A stretch of 64,000 bases of DNA from Pagrus major (GCF_040436345.1 NC_133230.1:21276197-21340196); one strand, 5' to 3'. Counted from the stretch's first letter, positions 19,674 to 32,301 are shown. Program-made: numbers and translations. The notes: a model not told the origin generated them from the letters alone.

Positions 19674-22600
19674 ATGGTCTCCTGGATCATCTCTAGACTT
19701 GTGGTGTAAGTCATTTTTTATTATTTCTTTGCAATATGCTGTGTCACAGAGGAGTATAGGGCCTATTAATAATTTGCGATTCCTGGTTATTGCGTGTATT
19801 TGAGCGTCTCATTGAGGGTGCAAGGAGCTGCGCGCTTTACAAGCCCCCGCAAATTGTCTGATATTTAATCAGAAACAGCAGAGCCGATGTCGGTCTATTA
19901 ATCTTTGACTGGAAAACCGTCGGAATGTCTCCGGATCGTACTTTGCCATTTGAGCAGGCATGCTGAGCCAGGCCTGTGCAGACCTTCTGTACATCTGAGC
20001 AGGCTGGCAGCGCTCAGTAGCCAGAGACTCTTTGTGTTTATCAAATGGCTTTTTTTTTATTATAGACAAAGAGGTGACGCGATGCTCTGACTGATCTATT
20101 ATCATGCATGAAATGATAACATGAGTCAGATGCAGAAATCAGAAGCGTCTTTCAGTGGCACAAAGCTAAATGTCAGAGAGTGGCGAGGTGAGTGAACAAC
20201 AGGAGCGGTCTTTGAGTGGAGCTATATTCTCTGTTGATGTCCCATATTGGAAAAAAAACAAAAGGGATGGGTCAGCCTGCTCAGGTTACAACGCAAGACT
20301 TACTCATGTAATAAGACATGTGTTCCCTTATAGATAGGAATTTAAATGAGATTCAACAATAGGACATTTCTAAGTGAAAGTTGGCTATTTTTACCTGCAC
20401 AAAGTATGAATCAGCGCTATTCCAGACCGTGTGCAGTGAACCAACTGCAGGCCCAACCTCAAAATAGTGAGCCAATTAAATTTAGATTACAAGATCTTGT
20501 TGCCTACATGGGACAGTTTCAGACCTGGATGTTTAAGAAAACATGTTTATGTGGCTCATTTTGGGTCCAAACTCCAACAGAAAGGTTCAGCTGCCTCTCT
20601 CACTGATGATCTATTTATTTTTAGTGTCCTTGTGTTTATACACCATGTTGGAGCACATCAAGCTCGTCATGCCAGAGAGGTGCAACATGATGTGGGTCAG
20701 TAATTTGATCAGGTCGCACTCACAGCTGTTGCCTGGCTGTAGCACTTGAACACCGTCCTGTCTCTGTGAGGACACCCAGCAGCACAGGTGTCTGCACACG
20801 AATAGAAATGTTGGGAAAAGGAAGAAAAAAAAACATGAAGCTAATTTTACCTCATGTCCGGAAGCTTGGCACCTGGACAGCTTGTTTAGTCAAATCAGCC
20901 AGGGTGACATCTAACTGGAGTGGGTGGTTTTAATGGTTTCTTTCTGGAAGGAACAAACTATTCTGCTTTACCTTGAGCTCACCTTACAACCTGTCTATCC
21001 ATTTACTTATGTAGGCTGCACCTCTGAAGAGACATGGCCAAAACTATCCTGTGTAAATGTAACCTTAAATGTGTTTAAGATGACAGACAAATACATTTGT
21101 TTGAATCTCTGCTTAACCCAAAATATATTGTCCATAATCATGATTTGTTAGTTGCATTTGAAATGTATTGATTTGATAAATTATTCATTACACATCTGTG
21201 TAATGTCGAGTTTTCTGTCTTCTAGACTTGTGTTTGGTACACTATATCCCGCTTACTCATCTTATAAAGCTGTGAAGTCGAAAGATGTGAAAGAATACGT
21301 GAGTATATCATTTGTATTTTTGGTTATGAAGTGATATCAGGCTGTGTCGTCCTTAGGGCAGGGCAATATATCAATATTATATCATTATCATTACATCTAC
21401 TATATTGTTATCGTGATATAAGACGTTATATCTTTTAAAGGCTGCATTATAGTAAATTGCCCAGCCCTAGTTGTCCTTATTGATATGATTCTAAGTTGTC
21501 ATGTAGCTTCTCTAACTATATTTTACTGTTCTCTTACATCTTAGGTAAAATGGATGATGTACTGGATAATATTCGCCCTCTTCACGGCGGTGGAAGTATT
21601 CACAGATATGTTTCTTTGTTGGTGAGCGACCTTTGTGATTATTCAGCTTCTTTAACGGAAAAAGTTAACCTCTTGACTTTTATTGTGTTAATATCACATG
21701 AAATATTTAGTGTTTACTTTGTTGTGCCAGTGGCTCCATCATTTTGCGCCTTTGTTACAGGCTTCCTTTCTACTATGAACTGAAGATAGCCTTTGTGGTG
21801 TGGCTGCTGTCCCCTTACACTAAAGGCTCCAGTGTGCTATACAGGAAGTTTGTGCATCCCACGCTTTCCTCAAAAGAAAAGGTGAAATGCCCTTCCCTTG
21901 CTCTTGGGTCTTCCTTTTGTCTGCGAGTGTAGTTCAAGGAAAAGCTTAGGTGCAAACATTCATTCTAGCCTCTAAGTTAGTCTGCGTGATTTTGTGACTA
22001 ACATCATTTGGGCGTCACAGCTTTTTAGAGAACAAAAGTTCCTCTGTGCCAATTCACTTTTCCACTTTAGCTGTTAAAGTGTTTGCAGGGACAGGAGACA
22101 GGAAATGTCATCATGTTCCTCCATCTCTCCTTTCCTTTTTCCTCTACGTCTGAGTCAGGAAACACATTAGTGAGACAGACAGAATTAAATCAAAGTGCAA
22201 TCAAGAAATGTAAGAAACACCAAGATGAGTTTGACATTGATGACAGGATATGTTTATTTATTTATTTATTTGTACTTCTTTCAGGAAATTGATGACTACA
22301 TCGGCCAAGCGAAGGACAAAAGCTATGACACACTGGTGCATTTTGGGAGAAAAGGGCTGAATGTCGCAGCCACCGCTGCAGTCATGGCTGCAACAAAGGT
22401 AATGCAGACTCGTTTGTTTTGTATTGACCAGGGGGTACAGTGGAGGGTCGTTGTGGATAGGGTATCAAGCCTGTTATGTTGTTTACTATTCACATAATTA
22501 GGTAGGATTATTAAATGAACCATTGGATGTTTGTTTTTAAAGTAGAAGATCCAGTAGCCTATTGTAATTATTCATGCCCTTAAAGATGATCCATGCTCTT

Positions 22601-25600
22601 ACTATTACACGTTGCTGACCCTAATCCTGACTGTGTTACTCTTTCTAGAGCCAAGGCGTCCTGTCAGACAGGCTGCGGAGTTTCAGCATGCAGGATCTGT
22701 CTTCTTATCAGTCTGACCCTGTTAACACCGGCCCTGGCACTACGCAGCCTGCACCAGCACAGCAACGGACCAGAACCATGATGCGCAGCAAGTCCGAGAG
22801 CTACAACAAGGGTGAGTCGACATTACTGTTGTCAGCACAGTGTGTTAAAACCCACTACAGATATTGACTTAATCCAACAAGCTAATAGTGTTATATAAGC
22901 ATATTAAAATGTGTTAAAGTGTTGAGAATATATCAGGTTTTTAATATAACATGGTGGTAAGAATGTGTAACAAACATATGGCCCGTTCACAGAAAACATT
23001 TGCTTTAATGGTGCTATTATAATGCAATAACAGTGCCTGGTTTGTTTGTGTAAAACAGATTATCATGTAGATTTCTGTCTTCCTGTTCAAGCTTGTTTAA
23101 GCTGACTGATATTGTTTCGTGCCTCGGTTTTCCTGAGTGGCCCCCTAACCTCAGTCCTGCCTTCCTGTTTGGAGCAGGTCAGGTCTCGCAGGGCTGCCAG
23201 GCTAAACCATCCTGTGATAAAACTCACATGTAGCTGGGAGGATTTGTCCCTAGTTTAACATCATGTGCAAACAGTTGTTTGTTTGTGGGGTGTATGTTTC
23301 TCGTTTCAGCTAATAATCATTCCTTTGTAGATAAATTTAGATGTAACATTTAGACAGAAGTGTTTACACTGAAGTGAAATGTCTGTACAGGAGCTGTAGG
23401 CACAACTAATATCAAACAAAGAATTGAAGTATATTCCTAAAATAGCTGCTGTCATTTTATGACCACACTCTATTACAGGAAGTCAAGTCTGGTGTTTTTC
23501 CATATTTTTCTTATTGTCAACAAATCCCATTTACAGACCAACATTAACCAGGTTTTAGTCCGTCTCTAAACACTTCCTGACACACCCTGTCTGTGGCCCT
23601 CAGCCCTGGCCACACTGGTTTCTACTGAAGATGTAAATCCTTAAAAGTAGGTCACAAATACGTTATTTTTAAGAATGCTCAGTCATTTATTAAACTAGCT
23701 GGTCACTGTAGTTTTGAGGAAACATTGCTTAAACAGGAGTAAACAGTGCATTTGTTAGGGACTATTCTCAGCTGTAGAATTCAGTTGCAGAGGGTGAGGC
23801 CAACATGCCTAACATTACCCATGCTACAACTGCTGCCAACTTCTTTATACATGGCACCATAGGCAGACCAGTTAATATAAAACAGAATTACAATATATGT
23901 ACCAAGGAGTCCCTGCTCCGTCTGTCTATCAACTAAGGGATCCTCAGGCAGAATAAGACCCCTGCGCTGATCCCTGTCCTGCTCGAGTGAGTATTTTTGG
24001 CAGCAGGATGGTGTATAGGACTCGAAATAAACTTCAGCATGCGTGTTCATAGTAATGAAGGAACATTGTAACTATGTGGCTCACTTATATGTTTTTTTTA
24101 GATTTTTTGAACAATCATGGAGGTCTATTGCATGAAGGACACCCTATCAAGATCAATTCATTTGTGGTTTTGGTCTTTTCAAGGGATTTGCTGACAATAT
24201 GAAAAATATGTTATCAACAAATTTCTGTATTGCATCAAAATTGGACACAATTCTGCAGATACTCAAAGCAAGAACAGAGGAGACTTCATAAGAACTGGCT
24301 TGTTAGGCTTGTTTGTGCTGCAACAAATTGGTTCCTGCTTATCATAACTTACTGTTTGGCCTCTGCTCTGTGGTCTGCAGAATGATAATGCATTACTATA
24401 TGAACTTTCATAATCCCCACTGGAAAAAATCAGATGCCGCTCTACAGCAATTACACAGAGAGTATTTGGCTTTCCATTCAATAGACCAGAGACAGGATGT
24501 ACATGTTGTTCATCCCTTCCACCGACCTTTCTTCACGGTGCAGGACAGGATTTTGACATGACTGAGTATGAAGTGTTGGACCAATGGAACTCCAAGGGGC
24601 TGCAGTCCCAGACCATTTCACCTTCTGAATCCGAGTCCACACCCATTACGCCCTCACTGACACCCAAGTCCTCCCCACCCTCCACACCCTCTCCACCTCC
24701 CACTCCTCCAGTTCCAGAGCAGCCTGAAGAGGTAGGGAAAGAGGTGCAAGCAACTTCAAGCTCGCCACAGCTCAGGCTGATTAAGAGGAAGGCTCCTGAG
24801 GTATACCGCCTCGCCAACATGGCTGCACAGCTGCTGCCTGATTCTAACTGCCCCTTGAGAGCGGTGATTTACTCACCCATTCACTAATTTCTACTGCTGT
24901 GTAGCTAAACAAATCATCATGGTTCAGCACTTCTGCAACTGTGGAGATAATTGGATCTCTGCACTGACGAAGCTGAATCACATAATAACTTTAGTGGATT
25001 TATTGTTGGTTCAAATGAATGTGTGATCTTGCTCTTGTATGATTGCAGCTGCTCACGTGTTTGGAAATGTGGCATGGAAACATTTCAAACATGGCTGACA
25101 GAGTGACGTGGATTGCCTCCCAGTGTATTTCACTCCTGAAAATAATATTTTTCATGTAATGTTTAGGGAAATATGATATGGCATGACACTGGTTAAAGGA
25201 TAATGCTGGCAATATTCAATATTTTTCTTATTGTCAACAAATCCCTTGAAAAAAAAACAAACGAACAATGAATCGATCCTATGCACAAGTACTGTCTGTG
25301 TAGCTGAAGCCTGATTCAGCCTTTTCCTGTGTGCCATAGACATCTACTGTTTAGGGCTGCAACTATTAAGTCTTATTATTGTTGATTGTTTCCCAAAGCC
25401 CAGGATCAGGTCCTCAAATGTCTTTTTTCACCACAACCCAAAAATATTCAGCTTACTGTCATAGAGGAGGAAAGAAACCAGAAAACATTCACATTTAAGA
25501 AGCTGAAATAAGACCATTTTTTATAATTGAGAGATAAACTTACACATTGTGGGTCTTACCTTGGGATTTGTTGATAAAAAAAAATACAAACTAACGCCAG

Positions 25601-25765
25601 AGGTGTCCTTTAAATACTGAGTAAAACATTGTGGTTATTAGCTGACTAACTCCCTCTCCCTCTTTGTTTTCTGTCCTCATTTTTGCCTTCCAGCCACCTC
25701 TTAGAGTCTTAAGGCCTCTCACAAGATCCAGGAGTGCTCTTTCTTCAAACAATGAAGCCATGTGA
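19674..25765 (+). CDS. reep1: Receptor expression-enhancing protein 1 (ER-shaping hairpin protein), long C-terminal form
   Basis: REEP1 shapes tubular ER and links it to microtubules; human mutations cause a spastic paraplegia. Eight coding exons (19674-19705, 21226-21298, 21545-21621, 21761-21881, 22285-22398, 22649-22811, 24544-24800, 25694-25765) give 909 nt, 302 aa. [20 protein letters not shown], two hydrophobic hairpins ([17 protein letters not shown] and [17 protein letters not shown]) and [17 protein letters not shown] define the TB2/DP1/HVA22 domain. Residues about 102-193 include [15 protein letters not shown] and LRSFSMQDL. Exon 7 adds a Ser/Thr/Pro-rich tail, and exon 8 ends [10 protein letters not shown]. 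Human REEP1 is about 201 aa, so about 100 residues are extra. REEP2 is the main alternative. The neighbours chmp3 and mrpl35 favour REEP1. Confidence 0.93.
19706..21225 (+). other. reep1 intron 1
   Basis: This 1.5 kb intron has no recognised repeat. Two short protein-like open stretches (minus strand around 19869-20050; plus strand around 20646-20696) have no supporting splice structure and are not called. Confidence 0.5.
21354..21469. mobile_element. hAT-like MITE in reep1 intron 2
   Basis: This 116-base element has terminal inverted repeats: TAGGGCAGGGCAAT at the left and ATTGCCCAGCCCTA at the right, one mismatch. It is flanked by 8-base target duplications, GTCGTCCT (21346-21353) and GTTGTCCT (21470-21477), matching at 7 of 8. 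The interior is AT-rich with alternating 'atat'. An 8-base duplication is typical of hAT transposons. It is non-autonomous. Confidence 0.75.
22812..24543 (+). other. reep1 intron 6
   Basis: This 1.7 kb intron contains the phrase 'tatttttcttattgtcaaca' near 23500. The phrase recurs near 25220 and marks a shared dispersed-repeat fragment. No exon is recognised. Confidence 0.5.
25195..25600 (-). repeat. Two abutting interspersed repeats in reep1 intron 7 (includes family A copy 2)
   Basis: About 25195-25345 holds a repeat containing 'atttttcttattgtcaacaa', also present near 23500. About 25345-25600 is family A in reverse complement. It shares 'tttctttcctcctctatga', 'ctgaatatttttgggtt' and 'catttgaggacctgatcct' (read on the minus strand) with 6485-6790. 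Confidence 0.65.
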
Positions 25766-26378
25766 AACTAGCCCTAAAGACTCCTCCAGCTGCCTTTGCT
25801 GCAAGAAGTGAAAATACTGAATGGCCAAAATCTACATGACTGAAGCAGCCTTTGCTTTGGAATAAGGTATTACCAAAGTGACCTATGATGACCCCTCTAT
25901 ATTAAGTATATAGCTCGTGGCTCATGATAAAAAAAAAAATGGTTTGTGACATTGCGATAGAACAAATGGGCTCCATGCTGATATTGACATTTTGAGTTTG
26001 TGGGTTATTGAATATGTATTTATGTACAGTTTGTGTGTACTTCATCTTTCTGATTTGATTGTTTTTATATATCAGGTTTGGGTAGGCAATTGCATGCATG
26101 TCTTCCCAGTCATGAGTCCGCTGTTTGTTAAACAGAATGTACTGTCACTGAATACTACAGCTGGCATTGAGAGTGACATGGTCGCTGCTGTTAGAGAATG
26201 TGTTAAAAGCCGAGGAGCAAAAGAAAAGGCATGGCTGTTTTTACCCTGATTCAATCTGTTGTGGAGAAACATCTGTGGGAGTTCTACACTGATTAATTAT
26301 CAAATCAACATGTTGTAAAATCCGTTGATTATCCTAAATATAACATATTCTAGAGATAACACAACCTGACTTTGTGGT

Positions 26379-26384
26379 AATAAA
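26379..26384 (+). terminator. Candidate reep1 polyadenylation signal
   Basis: AATAAA lies about 610 bases after the reep1 stop. Confidence 0.5.
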
Positions 26385-27984
26385 AAGTCAGACAGCAGTG
26401 GAGGACAATATTCTGTAGTTTACCTCTTTATTAAAGCCTTAAAGAAAGACATAACAGAGACGTAAAAATCTACAATGTCTCCATGTGTGATTTAAGTTTT
26501 TAAACACAACTACGTTCTCGTTAAGCAATCATTTTGCACTATGCTTAGAATATAAAATCCCTGCTCTCAATACTCTGAAAAGGCCAAAAAATGACATGAA
26601 ATCACAACAAATTAGTAGCTGAATATTATCACAAAATAACTTTATTGTTGCTTGTTTCCTCTGTGGTGAAGAAATAATTACTTGTGTGACAAGAAGCATT
26701 CACATCACATAAAACAGGTTTTCTCAGTGAAGCAGACTGTTTTTGACAATCTACTGTTCAGTTTTTTATGCACATTTCTTTGTCATTTAATTGACAATTG
26801 AAAGCCAATTAGGAACATGTCACTTTCAGCTGTAGCAGGAATAGGATGAGTATTTACTGTAAATGAACATGGCTCTTTTTCCATGTTTGAAATCACTGTG
26901 TAATGCTCTGCTGTTAACTGAGCAACACTAAACTCAACGATCATACCTTTTACTTGCTTCTTCTATTTGTTAGGAATTTATTAGAGTGACTTTATTGGTT
27001 TGCAGGTTTACAAACTTACATTTAACTTAATACTGCGTGGTGATACACTGTATGTTTTCATCCTGTACTTTATTCACTGAGCCTGAATCTTAGCAGCATT
27101 TTACACACAAAGTATCACTGTGGTTATTGACGGGTGGACTTACGCAGCAGATTTATGATTTTCATTAGTGTATCTGTATCATTCATGGTGGTCTGAAGTT
27201 TGAAACAAAAGCTTCTCAGGTACAACTGTTCTGTTTACACGTCATTCACTCTGATGTTGTAGATACACTCGTTATGCACATGAAATGTCCTTTTAATGGA
27301 TAAATGGTGAAAAAATTCAGATTATGTGTTTCAGCGTTAGTAGTATCAGTGTTAGTGTTGGAGGTGATTTCCTTCTATTAAATAATTCATGCAAAGTAAA
27401 ACGGAGAAAAAAACATGTTGCTAAGTAGCAGATTTGTATAATTGTGCGTAGACTGATGAACTCATCATTGCATGATGTTTGTTATTAATTTGTATGAAAA
27501 TTGGATTACTTAAATGAGTTTGTGTGAAGCTGTTGGCCTCTTCAGATGCCTTGCTGGCGACAAATGACTTTCGGTTGCTTTGTGGTAACAACATAAAATG
27601 TTATGACTATACATACATGTTGGCTATACAGATATGAATAACATGTCTTATTATTTACTGATCAATTTGCCACTTTGACTTAATTCATGAAGACACACCA
27701 CTTTACTGAGTTGTTCTAAAAAGTTTTGTTCTGGCAGGCCAGAATGTCAAATCAATTTCAACTTGATTGTGAATTAAAAAACAAAAAGCATTGAAGTGAT
27801 GACATGATGGTTTGAAGGCTATCACTTCATCGTTCTTCTATGTTTAATATTTCTGTTTAAATCAATTTACAGCCATTAAATATGAAGCAAAACTTTGACT
27901 GTGTGTCAGTGTGTTTTCTTATCCTAAAGGTGCATTTAAAAGAAAAGGATCATTAAAGACATATGGTTTCCTTACATATATAAC
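26385..27984. other. Intergenic between converging reep1 and mrpl35
   Basis: This is AT-rich DNA between the two 3' ends. I recognise no gene, repeat or RNA in it. Confidence 0.6.
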
Positions 27985-27990
27985 TTTATT
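27985..27990 (-). terminator. mrpl35 polyadenylation signal
   Basis: TTTATT on the plus strand (AATAAA on the minus strand) lies about 50 bases past the mrpl35 stop codon. This gives a very short 3' UTR. Confidence 0.6.
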
Positions 27991-28039
27991 ACATTATATT
28001 CAAACAGAAAACAAGTATGTCACTACATGAATCAGCAAT

Positions 28040-30406
28040 TTACACTTTGAGGTTGACCCGATCGTGGTACTTCAGGTATGGATCATTAAGATACCAGTTC
28101 CTCCTTTTCCAAAAAGAGGTTGTCATTTTATCCAAAAGCTTGCTCTGTGTTTTGTTACAGAACACCTGCTCCCTCAGGCGCTTTCGTCTGGCAGGCAGCT
28201 TCTTCCACAGTTTTTTCTTGTATCCAGCCTGTATAAGAATGAACGTTTGATAACGAGAAGTCAGATTGGAAACGCTGTGTTTTTAAAAGGTATAAAAAGA
28301 CAGTAAAACAGTAAAAGACTTGTACCTTGCGTCTGATCCAAAGGCCACAATGCAGCCTCATGAACCTGTCTTTCACAGAGTTGACAGACTTCCTCTTGCC
28401 CTTCTTCACACTGTAGTATGTTAGACTTCGGCATGGTTGCTGAGTCAGACTGGGAATAAGTGGCGACACCCTGCAACAACACAAAGAAGCAGAGAAGGGA
28501 AAGGGCACAGGAAGATTCAATTCACTCAGATTACAAAACAGCATATTATCACCCAACACAAATAGGTATCAGTAGCTAGGCAGATAGTTTGTTTTATTTT
28601 GTCAGGTTTGAATATATCTTTCTCAGCAATTTCTCAGAATTTTATTTAATTTACTTACAACTGTCATAATAAACTAGTTTTCAAGTGACAAGAAGTAGAC
28701 TGAACAAAATATAATTTTCTTGTTGCACCTCTACAAACTGTAATCCAAACCCTGATTTTAGCTACAACAATCATAACCCTACACCTAATCCTGATTACCA
28801 AAAGGGAAGAAGTACTCGAGAGAGCTATATGTGACCACTGTGATAATGTATTGGTTATTAAATAGGACATTCGGTAGCAGTAAACAGTTAAACTGTACTA
28901 ACATTCTCTCCTGAGGCAAAGCTGCTCTCCTATTTACCTTTAGACAATTATTTGAGCAAGAGCAAGTTTCATGGTGTTTATTGGGAACACTGAAATTAGT
29001 TCTGAGGCTAATCTACTTCACATGGTCAAATGTATGTGGACCCGTACATTACAGCCATATATTATTGTTGGTCATCTCATTCCCTAAACTGTGGGCATTA
29101 TTCTGCTGCTGTTATAGTCTTCATTCTTCTGGGAAGACTTTCAAAAAGATGGCTGCAGCGCTTTGCTTCTTTTCAGCCTCAAGACCTTTAGCATCCATCC
29201 CAAAGGTGTTGGATGGGGATGAGGTAAGTGCCTTGGGCAGGCCAGTTGAGTTATTATACGCCAAACAATGAGATCCATACTTTATCAACTTTGCTATGCA
29301 CATGGCTGCATTGTCATGTTGAAGAAGCAGACTCCCATGCATTGTTGGGGAGGCACAATATTGGAAGCGCACACAGTATAAAATATTCTCATATGTTGTA
29401 ATATTGAGCATATAAAAACAGCCCCGACAGGAATAAAAACATACCTTTGCCCTTTAAGCCCCTAATCCATTGATGTAGTTTTGTGAGTAGCATAAGGGGA
29501 CTACAGCTGTCATTTCCTTATACAACCCTGTGTTTTCCTTATACAATGGTAAATGAAACTTGTACTTTGTATTGTAAATATGCAGTATGTTGTATAGAAA
29601 AAAAACAACAATAAAAATCAGCTCCAGACAGGGGAGCTAACATACGTTTGCTCTGTTTGTCCCTCAATTCATCTCCTGCACTCCACAATTTAAAAAAAAA
29701 TGTTTATAGTTTATCACAAGTTAATGATTTATCATTTATTCATTCGTGTATATACCATTTGTTTTTGGGTAGCATAACTACAACTACCATTTCGTTGTAG
29801 ACCGTGTTGTGGCTTGATAAATGAACCTTGTCCCTTGTATTGCGTGTATACAGTAGAGTATAAATTATAAATATAAGTATATAGTAGAGTATAAAAAAGA
29901 ACAAAAAAATGTTTTTAATGTCCACTTGACAGTCGTCTGAAAATCAACAACAGGGTTTTCTCTGGTCTGTTACCGTTGTAGGATGTTGTACCGGGGTGCC
30001 TGACACACTGCAGCCCGCAGAGGAGCTCGGACAGCGGCTGCAGCGGAGTTGTAGAGAGCTGGAGGCTGGATGAGGCTGGAAAGCTGACAAAGCTGTGGTG
30101 TCCTGGCACACAGCGAGACAGACAGCGGCCTCAGCAGCCCTGTCAGACGGAAGAATAACATGAAAACACATGAGAGGAGTCACATCGAGGAGAAAACCAT
30201 GCAGTGATGCTAGTTAGCTAATGTACCGAAGTCACGTACTATTAATGTTAAAAACTACACGGACGCACAATTGCTCCAACATCAATTCAGTACGTTTACA
30301 ATGGATACAATACTAAACATTTACAAAATGAGGAGAGTGAAATGAAAATATGAATGTCAAGTTGTATGTACATACCGGACACCCTCCTTGCCAAGGTGGC
30401 CGCCAT
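28040..30406 (-). CDS. mrpl35: Mitochondrial large ribosomal subunit protein bL35m
   Basis: This is a nuclear-encoded protein of the mitochondrial 39S subunit, imported into the matrix. Four coding exons (30376-30406, 29974-30139, 28326-28470, 28040-28228) total 531 nt, 176 aa (human about 188). The start [20 protein letters not shown] is a typical basic, acid-free mitochondrial presequence. The bL35 core begins with [17 protein letters not shown] and contains [20 protein letters not shown] and [20 protein letters not shown]. It ends [12 protein letters not shown]. The N-terminal exon 2 is Ala/Leu/Pro-rich and poorly conserved, as expected for a cleaved leader. It converges with reep1, the arrangement I recall for the human pair. 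All junctions are GT-AG and in phase. Confidence 0.95.
29020..29410 (-). mobile_element. Decayed Tc1/mariner-like transposon fragment in mrpl35 intron 2
   Basis: The minus strand encodes a broken transposase remnant. One reading gives [10 protein letters not shown], corresponding to the QHDNAPVH segment with the second catalytic Asp of Tc1-type DDE transposases. Another part ([19 protein letters not shown]) aligns with the WP..SPDLNPIEHLW region, but the catalytic Glu is lost. The left side has 'gtatgtggacc', as at the termini of fish Tc1-like elements. It is about a quarter of a full element and cannot be functional. Confidence 0.7.
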
Positions 30407-30435
30407 GTTTTCTTCTGAATGCGTGCGCATGTACG
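30395..30435 (-). promoter_or_regulatory. mrpl35 start region with YY1- and NRF1-like sites
   Basis: The initiator ATG sits inside ACATGGCGGCC (minus strand), a YY1-type motif. About 15-25 bases upstream, at 30420-30431, the sequence reads TGCGCACGCA on the minus strand, close to the NRF1 consensus YGCGCAYGCGCR. Both are common in promoters of nuclear genes for mitochondrial proteins. Confidence 0.5.
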
Positions 30436-31730
30436 GAGTCCTGCTTGGACAAATTTCATTTTTCTCTCATCGAGCGTTAATACAACACAGAGCATTACTG
30501 CCACCTAGTACCAATCACTGGACATTTATCTCTGTACGCAATATCAGATAACTATAGTTTTATATAATGGATTGTTGTAGGATTATAATAAATTATTTCA
30601 CAAGATATAAAGCAGATATAATTAGCTTCACCCTGACTACCAACATCAAAATATGTTTTACATGTTAATACATCAATAATAACATAGGCCCATATATAAC
30701 ATTCTGAAAGGGGCTGTATTGAATAAGTAGTACTTTTACTTTTTATACTTAAAGATTTTTGCTGGAAATACTTAGTTATACTGAGGATAAGTGTTATGGA
30801 TTCCAGTATCATTCTTCTATGAGTCTTGTATGTATCTGTAAAGCTGTATTTGTCTTTCGGCTCCATGGTTGTCACACTCTGTAAACTTGTTTATCTGATA
30901 CTAAGATCTGCCATTTGTCACAGTCTCCAGTTGGCTGTTTACATAATGTTGAAAGAACTGTTCACTGCTGTGGAACCTAAACACAGTCTTGTTAGTGAGA
31001 CCTTTCTCTTTTCTTTAGTCTGGTAAACCTTGTACTGTAGTAGCCACTGAATCTGGCAGACATTTTCTCTTGTCATAGCAGGAGCAGCTTATAACATAAT
31101 CAGTGTTCCCTGTGAGTGCAGTCCAGTGGCCCTGGATCTGGAAATGGAATGCAGTTGTTAATGTTGTTAGTTACACCAGTGCTTTTAATGCAATGACATG
31201 TCAAAATGTCTGATGTAAAGTGTGCAGTAAACCTCTCAACTCTGCTTTAGCATCCCGCAGCTTTACTTTGATCACAGTACAACAATCAGACACCACAGTT
31301 CATTCAAAAAGACAGGGAGTTATTATCAGAAAGATATTCAAAATGAATATGATCGGAAAATTAGATCTTTATGAGAACATAAATTTCCCAAAAAACATAG
31401 AAGTAAGAATTAGAAAGGCAATGTAACATTTTGCAATTTTCATGTGTTTGGGAGGCTCTTGACCTTTTTACTGTCTTTAAAGAATAAAAAGATTAAAAAC
31501 TATTCATGGTCACCTCATGGTTATTGTTCCATTAAAGAGTTTGGTCAACAAATTTGACATGCAGAGTTAAAACTTGGCATCCAAGATAAAATGGGGGAAG
31601 TAAAAACTCAAAGATTAATAGCAAATATTTTTGTATCATCAACTTTTCAAGCTATTTGAACTTAACTAAAGTTTACAATACAATTCAAATGAGTACAAAA
31701 GAGTAAGAAATGAGGCTCAATTCAATAATT
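30436..31730. other. Intergenic between mrpl35 and the unnamed receptor-like gene
   Basis: A CTCF-like core lies at 30498-30507 (CTGCCACCTA on plus). The segment around 30715-30790 ('gtacttttactttttatactt') resembles a widespread teleost repeat. Nothing else is recognised. Confidence 0.5.
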
Positions 31731-31736
31731 TTTATT
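31731..31736 (-). terminator. Candidate polyadenylation signal of the receptor-like gene
   Basis: AATAAA on the minus strand lies about 570 bases past the stop at 32302. Confidence 0.45.
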
Positions 31737-32301
31737 CATTTTCCTTTAAAACATACAAATATTACCTTAAAAAAAGCACAAGAAAAACATTAAGCAAATT
31801 TATTATCGGCACTACAGACAACAATCAAATGCATTAAAAAACACAAGGCACTGACCACAGTTTACACCTCTCTGCAACTGTGGAACTACACGAGTTAATG
31901 AAGGCACCCACAAGTCTGCCAACACACGAGTGCAAAGTAAATCAATTACCTCTGTAGAAAAAAGTGCGTTTCATAAGATAGAGAGAGGTTCCCGCCCAGC
32001 CGAGGCATGTGTCCTGTTTTCACAGTTCCAGCATACCTCTTATAATTCACTAACCTAATTCACAAAAGGAGACTTTCATCTCTGAGTGGAACAACAAAAT
32101 TCACAAAAGAGTCAACTTCCATTTCTCCAGAATAATATATTAAAATGTACCACATTAAAAAAGCTGTTGGATTGTCAAAGTACTCTCAAGTCACCAGTCC
32201 AGGATTTTACCGTCAGTCTTCTTCTATCAGTTTTTTTGTCTTTAGTTGGGACACATATGGACACTTCAATTGGTTTTGTCCTGCCAAGCACTTCCTTTGT
32301 T

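Noticed and set aside
19869-20105. Minus-strand 78-codon frame in reep1 intron 1 that looks partly protein-like
   Set aside because: No acceptor/donor pair or homologue recognised; it could not be linked to the 18953-19111 stretch with any confidence.
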